Part shown: piece after piece, positions 58,018-64,000 of the stretch
Position numbering within the stretch: position 1 is the stretch's first letter
How the letters are laid out: every line of letters starts with the position of its first letter
Source of the DNA: Posidonia oceanica
Lineage: Eukaryota; Streptophyta; Magnoliopsida; Alismatales; Posidoniaceae
Length of the DNA stretch: 64,000 nucleotides
NCBI GenBank assembly: GCA_037176725.1
Contig: JAZBRS010000054.1
Coordinates: forward strand, 17,006,001 to 17,070,000
Direction: 5' to 3'
Program-made: the position numbers and the translations under genes
Notes under the pieces: generated by a model
What the model was told of the DNA's origin: nothing
The model's input: only the letters and a program-made list of their open reading frames with translations
The model's database searches: none

Positions 58018-58333
58018 CACTACAATTGCAGTAATTTGATAAAAAAAACACTAAAACTGTAGTATGCCGTAAATATGGAAACAACTCAATCACAAGGTAA
58101 GAAAAGCATCCTGAAACTAACTCACAAAAAAACCATTAATTACCATTTAAGTTATAAGTCCACAAAATCACAAATGATATGCAGCAAATAAATACTTGAA
58201 GCCCAGTCTCAAGAATATCAAAGAAAATTTCAATCCAATGCACGATCTACAAATGAGACCTACAGTAGTCAAGATAGTTCAACAAATGATATGTAGAAAA
58301 ACTATCACAAATAGAATATATATTGGATGTGAC

Positions 58334-59122
58334 TTAATCATCAACATCCATTGAATCATCGTTATCCTCATTCTCGTCATCATCATCGTCGTCATCCTCG
58401 TCCTCAACTTCATCCTCATCCTCATCCTTGTCCTCATCGTCCTCATCTAAGTCTTCATCGTCCTCGTCATCCAACATATTGGTAAGGACGTTTAAGAAGT
58501 CGTCCTCAACCTCTTCACCTAGGCCCATAAGACAAAGTGGTACATCGTCAAGGTTTTCATTTGCCGCATAAGGGAAAATAGTTGGATTTTCATCCTCTTG
58601 ATATGTCTCTTCATGAGGAGGCTCAATGTTGTCTTCTTCATCTCTAGTGGACATATGATAAGTGTTCCTTGCTTTTGTTGTAATAACACTACACCAATCT
58701 TCATTTCTTTGGGATACACTTGGAGCATAAAAAACTTGTGTAGCTTGACTTGCCAATATAAATGGCTCGTAAGACCGTAGTCGGGATCAACAATTAACTT
58801 CCACATTGCCGTATCGATCCACTTTGACTCCTTTTTCGATATCAAACCAACAACACTTGAATAAAACAACTCGATTCCCGTCACCTAGAAACTCAAGCTC
58901 AACAACTTCAAGTAGCTTTCCATAGAAGTCACGTCCATAGTCATTGTAGCAACTTCCTTTTATCATAATCCCAGAATTTTGTGTTTTTTTATTAAAATCA
59001 TAATCATTTGTGTGGAACCTAAAGCCGTTGACAATGTATCCTTTATAACTCCTCACTCGTTTGTTAGAACCATAAGCCAAATGTTGTATATTTTCACTTA
59101 TCCCCTCTTTGTGCTTAACCTA
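58334..59122 (-). pseudogene. CACTA transposase C-terminal part (DUF4216) with acidic tail
   Basis: Starts after an acceptor-like TTCTAAATAG with VKHKEGISENIQHL, then YGSNKRVRSYKGYIVNGFRF and VVLFKCCWFDIEKGVKVD, the DUF4216 region of CACTA proteins. One in-frame TGA near 58790 interrupts it; the same frame continues with PFILASQATQVFYAPSVS. It ends in about 50 residues rich in Asp/Glu, finishing DDSMDVDD. DUF4218, usually between TNP2 and DUF4216, is not seen, so there is an internal deletion around 59080-59173. Confidence 0.8.
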
Positions 59123-59172
59123 TTTAGAAAAGACATGAATGGTTAGAAGTTGTTGACAACACAAGTTATATT

Positions 59173-60270
59173 TCAAATAAATATTATATTATTCTTGACA
59201 TCAACCCCAGAAAATCGTTCTACAGTGGTTTCTTTCTCGACTCCCCTTTTGAACTTATCCCTTTGCTTTCTATACAGATGATCAAGCAGCAAAAATTGTC
59301 TATGGCAATCAAAAAATGAGACTTTCCTACCATGATTTAGTATGAAAGCCTTCGTTCGTTCCATGCAATAAGGACATGATAATCTACCATGGGTACTCCA
59401 ACCTGACAACATTCCATAGGTAGGAAAGTCACTAATAGTCCACATCAATGCAGCTCTCATTTTAAAATTTTGTTTCCTGGATGCATCATAAGTTTCAACA
59501 CCATCCTCCCACAACATTTGCAACTCATCAATAAGAGGCCTCAAATAGACATCGATTTCCTTTCCAGGACTTCTTGGACCAGGAATCAATAATGTTAGAA
59601 ACATAAAAGGTTGTTTCATGCACATCGATGGTGGGAGATTGTATGGAGTAACAATAACCGGCCAACATGAATAGTTAGTACTTGAATGACCATACAGACT
59701 AAAGCCATCTGTTGCTAGACCAAGTCTAACATTACGAACTTCAGATGCAAATGAAGGATGTTTGAGATCAAAATCCTTCCAAGCTTCACTATCGGCAGGG
59801 TGTCTAATTTCATCAGGAGCCTCAATGCGTGTGTCACTATGCCATCTCATATGTTCAGTAGTCTTTGAAGATTGATATAACCTTTGAAGTCTTGGCTTAA
59901 GTGAAAAATAACGTAAAATCTTCTAAGCAATTTCTTTTGATGTACTCTAACCATTGTTTGGTTTATACCGAGGATGACCACAAGTAGGACACTGTCTCCT
60001 ATTTTCATTCTCTGGCCCAAAGTACAATACACAATCATTGATGCATGCGTGTATTTTCTTGTATCCCAAGCCAAGCTTTCTCAAAATTTGTTTCATTTTG
60101 TAATACGACTCTGGTAACTTCTCATCTTTTGGCAAAACACCTTTCATCAACCTCAAAATGGCTTCAAACCCTTTGTTAGGAATTCCATAGGTAGACTTGA
60201 TGTGTAATAGTTGAGTCATAGTAGACAACTTTGACACATCACAACCATCCCAAAGTTGTTCGTCAGCATC
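59173..60270 (-). pseudogene. CACTA transposase (TNP2 family) remnant
   Basis: N-terminal part: CDVSKLSTMTQLLHIKSTYG, LPESYYKMKQILRKLGLGYK, IHACINDCVLYFGPENE and zinc motif QCPTCGHPRYK. After two in-frame stops near 59947 and 59925 comes MRWHSDTR, then GLATDGFSLYGHSST, LIPGPRSPGKEIDVYLRPLI, RAALMWTISDFPTYGMLSGW and CPYCMERTKAF, the TNP2 core. The start is cut by LTR E at 60270 and the frame ends early at 59173. Such transposases recognise CACTA ends and subterminal repeats. Confidence 0.88.
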
Positions 60271-63200
60271 TGTTGACACCCCATTTTGACAGGCCCGGAT
60301 CGATTGGAATCTTCTGGTGGCTTCTGAACCCAAACCTAGGTCCAAACTCACACCATTCTCCTCCTCTTTCCCCTCAAAACAAGCCCAAACTTAACCTAAG
60401 ATTACCCCCTTTTCCCGAACCCAAAAACTACCCAAAAACCATAGGAAAACTCACCCTTCCTGACTTAGCAAACCCACCAAAAAGCCCTTAGAATTTCAAA
60501 CCAAAACCGCTCCCAAAAATCCTAGAAAACTTAGGCAAAACTACCCTTTTTCTACACCTCAAAACCCTTCCAAAATTTTCTCAAAACCAAACCGAAACCC
60601 TGGGACGAAGACTAGAGAGCCTAGACCACACACCCACCAAATTTTACCCCTTTTCCAAACCTCTAAGACCTCCTTTTGCCCAAATTATCCTTTTCTCTCT
60701 CCTCTCTCTCTCCTAGTTATCCTCCTCCTTTTCACCTCCTTTTCTCCCTCTTTTTTGCCTGGCTGTGGGTCCCCCTTGTGCTCCCATATGTTCTCAATCT
60801 TATTCCTATTTTTATCTTATTTTTACCATTTTCTTTGATTTTCAAAAAATTACTTTCCTTCAACTCCTCTCTTTCCTATTTATTCTTCCATTTCTCCCTT
60901 TTCCTCTCCTTTCTAATTTCCTCTTCTCTTCTCTTACTAAACCTCTAAAAACCTTTGAAAACCCTTAACACTCTAAAACAAAAGGGAAACAAGCCCAAAT
61001 CCTAAAAAGAAATAATTAAAAAACTAACCAAACGATTAAAAAACAAAAACCAAATTGAATCCAACTAAAAAAGGAAATTAAGAATGCAATCTAAAAAATA
61101 CAAAACCAACAAAAGAAAATGCTATAAAATCAAGTAAAAAACCAAAATGTAATCAAAACACAACAAAAGTAAAAATCTCATTAAAAATAATAAAAAACGA
61201 ACCCTAAAAAAGAAGAAAACAATTAAAAACATTAAGACAAGTAATTAATTAAAAAACACTTAACGAATCTAAAAGAAACAATCAAAAACTTGAAACAATT
61301 TAAAAACATTTAATTAAAAAACTTAATAAGAGAAATTTAACTAAAAAATATTAAAAGAATTTAACGAACAAAAATCAAAAAACAAATCCAAAAGACTTAA
61401 ACCAAAAAAGACCAAAATCAAAAATCCAAAACCCACTTTAATTAGTTTAAAACAACCTTTAAAAAAAATCCTGATCAACATCCCAGGTACTTAACAAGGA
61501 AAAGATAAATAGAAAACAACTTAAAAGACTTAACAAACATTTAAACAAAATCAAAAACAAATCAAAATAAACAAAACTCTAAAAACCCTAATCAAAACTA
61601 AATCTCTCTAAACCCAACTAATTAATCAAAAACAACTATTAAAAAAACTTAATCAAGGTCCCAAATTAAAACACAATCACTCTAAGAACCTTTCCTATTT
61701 TTTGTTTTATTTTTATCTAATTTATTTCTCTCCCTTCTCCTCCTCCTTTCTTTCTTCCTTTCTTTTTTTCTTTCTTTCTTTTCTTTCTCCTTTCTTGGGC
61801 CCAGTCCGGCCTACCTCCCCTCTCCTCCTTCCTTTCTTTTTTTCCTTTTTTATTTCCACGCGCGCAGAGCCCGGCCCACGCCTGCTCTCTTCCTCCTCCT
61901 TCCTTCTTCCTCTCCCGCCTCCTTCCTCTCTGCTTTGTCTTCTTTCTTTTCTCTGCCACAATTTCCTGGGATCGACAACAATGTCCTTCCCCCTGCTGTC
62001 CTTGCGCCTCCGCCATCCTTCTGCTCAGGCCGGACCAGCACACGCCGCCTGCCGTGGCTGTGCCGTCAGAGGCCTATCACCACCTCTCCGAGCCATTAAT
62101 GGCAACCAGAGGGCCTGCAGATGAAAGGGATCAAAAACCAGCACCCAGACGAGAGAGCACACCCCTTTTGGATTGCCGAGAGACCCCCTCCTTCCTTGCA
62201 CTCCCCCAGCCTGAGAGAGCGGAGAGAACTCTCCCCATTTCCTCCGAAAAAACCAGAATTTCCTTCCCCTTGGTCCGACTCAAACCAGACCCCAAATACC
62301 TTCCGAAATCACTCCCATTTTGCCCCCCAATCTCACCTAGAATCCCAGCAATCCACCCCTCCATCTCACGCCCGAAACACCCTGAAACCACCCTGCAACC
62401 ACCCAAAATCCTCAACAAAACCCAACACCTCCACCTTCCAAAATTCCCGACACTACTGACCACCAAACCTGCCCAAACTCCACCCAGCAATCCCCCAGAA
62501 CACCACCTTCTCAGACCACCCGAGCTTCCCCCCCAGTTCTCACCATAACCAATATCCTCCACCACAAACACTTGCGATCCATTCTGCCCAGAAATCAACC
62601 CAGCAGCTCTCTTCTTCTCCAGCCCCTTCCCGACCCTCCTGAGCATCCAGAAGCACTCACCCAATCTCCAGCAAGTCGCCGGCATCCTCCAACCGATCCG
62701 GAGGGCAGCAGACAATCACCCCTGCCTCCGGCTGTCTCTAGTACACCCATTGAACCCACTTGAGGCGCCAGTCTGCAGAAGCTGCCTCCGACCATCCAGC
62801 AAGCTCCGAAGCAACGCACTGAGCAGATCTGGACACTCCCGAGCCGTCGGCGACCCCTACCACAACCAGACGAACTCCGCCGGCGTCCACTGAACCAACT
62901 CGCGTCGGGAGGACTCCTCAGCCTGCGAAAGAGGTACCGCTCCTTCCTCCTAGGTTAATCTTCGTTCCGGCATGCTTTTCTGCCCCTTAGAATAGGATTC
63001 TGGTCCCTCTTCGCCGAAGTCAACCCGCCGCTGACTCGTCTTCTCCAGCGAGCTCAAAGCTCGCCTCGCCGCTCCGATCTGCAAAACTCTGCTCCGACAG
63101 TCGCCTGAGGTCCGCACGACCTCCAGGAGCACGCCCATATCCTCAGATCTCGCCGACGTCACGTCGATCGACCGGCCTGTCTCCGGAGGTCCTGTCAGGC

Positions 63201-64000
63201 TCCGTCGTCTTCTCCGGTCTGCTCCAGGCTGCGTCACGCCTCCCCGACGCTGCTCCGGCCTCTGCCTGCCTCCGGTGAACGACGCCCGCCGCTCAGCGCC
63301 TCTCCAGCAGCCCTCCTCCGCCGCTCATGGCCACTGGTAGCAACTGCTACAATGGCCATGGTTGCTGCATTTTCACTGTAGCTTTATTTCCTGTTAACTA
63401 GCTATTTTGCCATAAAATTGCATTTTCGGTCCTTGTTTCTAATTTATTACGTTCAGATCCTGTCCCTGTTAAAAATCCTTTTAATTTCGTATGTTAATCT
63501 TATAAAATTGCATGAAAAAATCCAAAAATCAGTTAATTGCATGTTAGTCCTTCAGTAGTTAATCTGATTTAAATGCACATATTTTACCTTGATGTATTGC
63601 ATTTCTAGTCCTTGTTAGTTTTCTGATTTGCAACTTAATCCTCTGATCTGTTAACTTAGGTTTTATTTATCTATTTTTCTTACTGCATTGCATTGTCTTC
63701 CCTCACAGTATCTGATTTTTGCATATAGGTCCTTCATGATGCACAGCATGCATTTGAATGCATATTTTGCTTATAAAATTGCATTTTTGACCCTGCATGA
63801 TTTAAAAATTGCATATAGGTCCTCTGTTGGTCATTTAAATGCATAGTTTGCTTATAAAATTGCATTTCTTACCCCGCATGACTTGAAAATTGCATATAGG
63901 TCCTCTGAATGCTCACAGTATGTATTTAAATGCATAGTTTGCTTATAAAATTGTATTTTTTCCCTTTGCATGTTTGAAGAATTGCATATAGGCCCCTGTT
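60271..64000 (+). repeat. LTR E, same family as element A, plus strand
   Basis: Begins TGTTGACACCCC inside the CACTA transposase and runs off the window. It matches the plan of LTR A in reverse: T/C-rich block (60650-60960), A-rich block (61000-61680), C/T-rich block with short ORFs (61700-62760), GC-rich block (62760-63330), inverted repeat (63331-63355) and AATGCAATTTT repeats (63410-64000). ORFs here are low-complexity frames I do not support. Whether it is a 5' or solo LTR cannot be told here. Confidence 0.8.
63331..63355. repeat. Conserved 25-bp inverted repeat in LTR E
   Basis: CCACTGGTAGCAACT then GCTACAATGG; its reverse complement matches 13790-13814 of LTR A except at one base by eye. 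Confidence 0.7.

Larger units (their letters stand above)
58018..60270 (-). mobile_element. CACTA (En/Spm-type) transposon remnant
   Basis: Minus-strand TNP2-type transposase pieces and a C-terminal part, cut at 60270 by LTR E. CACTACAATTGCAGT at 58018 could be the terminal sequence (CACTA type), with a nearby CACTAAAACTGTAGT as a subterminal repeat; this end is tentative. The transposase 5' part lies beyond the LTR insertion, outside the window. Confidence 0.75.

Noticed and set aside
61702..63237. ORFs of 80-194 aa in LTR E
   Set aside because: Low-complexity Pro/Ser/Lys/Arg-rich frames on both strands in a LTR; no conserved domain.

Overview
The window looks like nuclear DNA of a flowering plant with a large, transposon-rich genome. 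It has one clear host gene, a two-exon cytosolic class I fructose-bisphosphate aldolase (complement of 33182-34796). Most of the rest is nested LTR retrotransposons, their satellite-like tandem repeats, pieces of Copia, hAT and CACTA elements, and two degraded gene fragments: a plant mobile domain (PMD) gene and a CC-NBS-LRR (NLR) gene. The sequence alone does not identify the species.

Layout. 65-1186 (-): PMD pseudogene with good splice sites and in-frame stops, starting within 3 bp of the edge of an LTR. About 1189-16904 (-): element A, a large Ty3/gypsy Tat/Ogre-like retrotransposon with a 6-kb LTR, a primer-binding site inside a tandem cassette, an intact 722-aa gag and no pol. 16905-22281: 3' part of element C (+), with several short-period arrays, a purine tract and an LTR. 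22282-30189: 3' part of element B (+), with a 4-kb array of about 79 copies of a 50-bp unit, a second array, a purine tract and an LTR. 30190-36281: host-like island with the aldolase. 36282-40938: decayed Copia element with a hAT-like insertion. 43834-45311 (-): 3' end of a related Copia element. 45312-54535: element D, a second gag-only Tat-like element, with a broken gag. 54535-56758 (-): LTR fragment F with telomere-like repeats. 56926-57745: NLR fragment. 58018-60270 (-): CACTA transposase remnant. 60271-64000 (+): LTR E, same family as A, running off the window.

How it fits together. The simplest reading is stacked insertion: C in B, A in C, D in the minus Copia element, hAT in the plus Copia element, E in the CACTA element. 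A and D are non-autonomous: they encode gag (broken in D) but no protease, reverse transcriptase or integrase, so they would need enzymes from relatives. The arrays lie mainly in the 3' untranslated regions of A, B and C, which in Tat-lineage elements are known to be hypervariable and to seed satellites. The most unusual features are the 50-bp array, the tandem primer-binding-site cassettes, the PMD-LTR junction, the duplicated 204-bp hairpin with a Pol III B-box, and two small conserved inverted repeats in the LTRs. I found no CRISPR array, rRNA gene or convincing intact tRNA gene. All similarity statements are by eye; no alignment or search was run.
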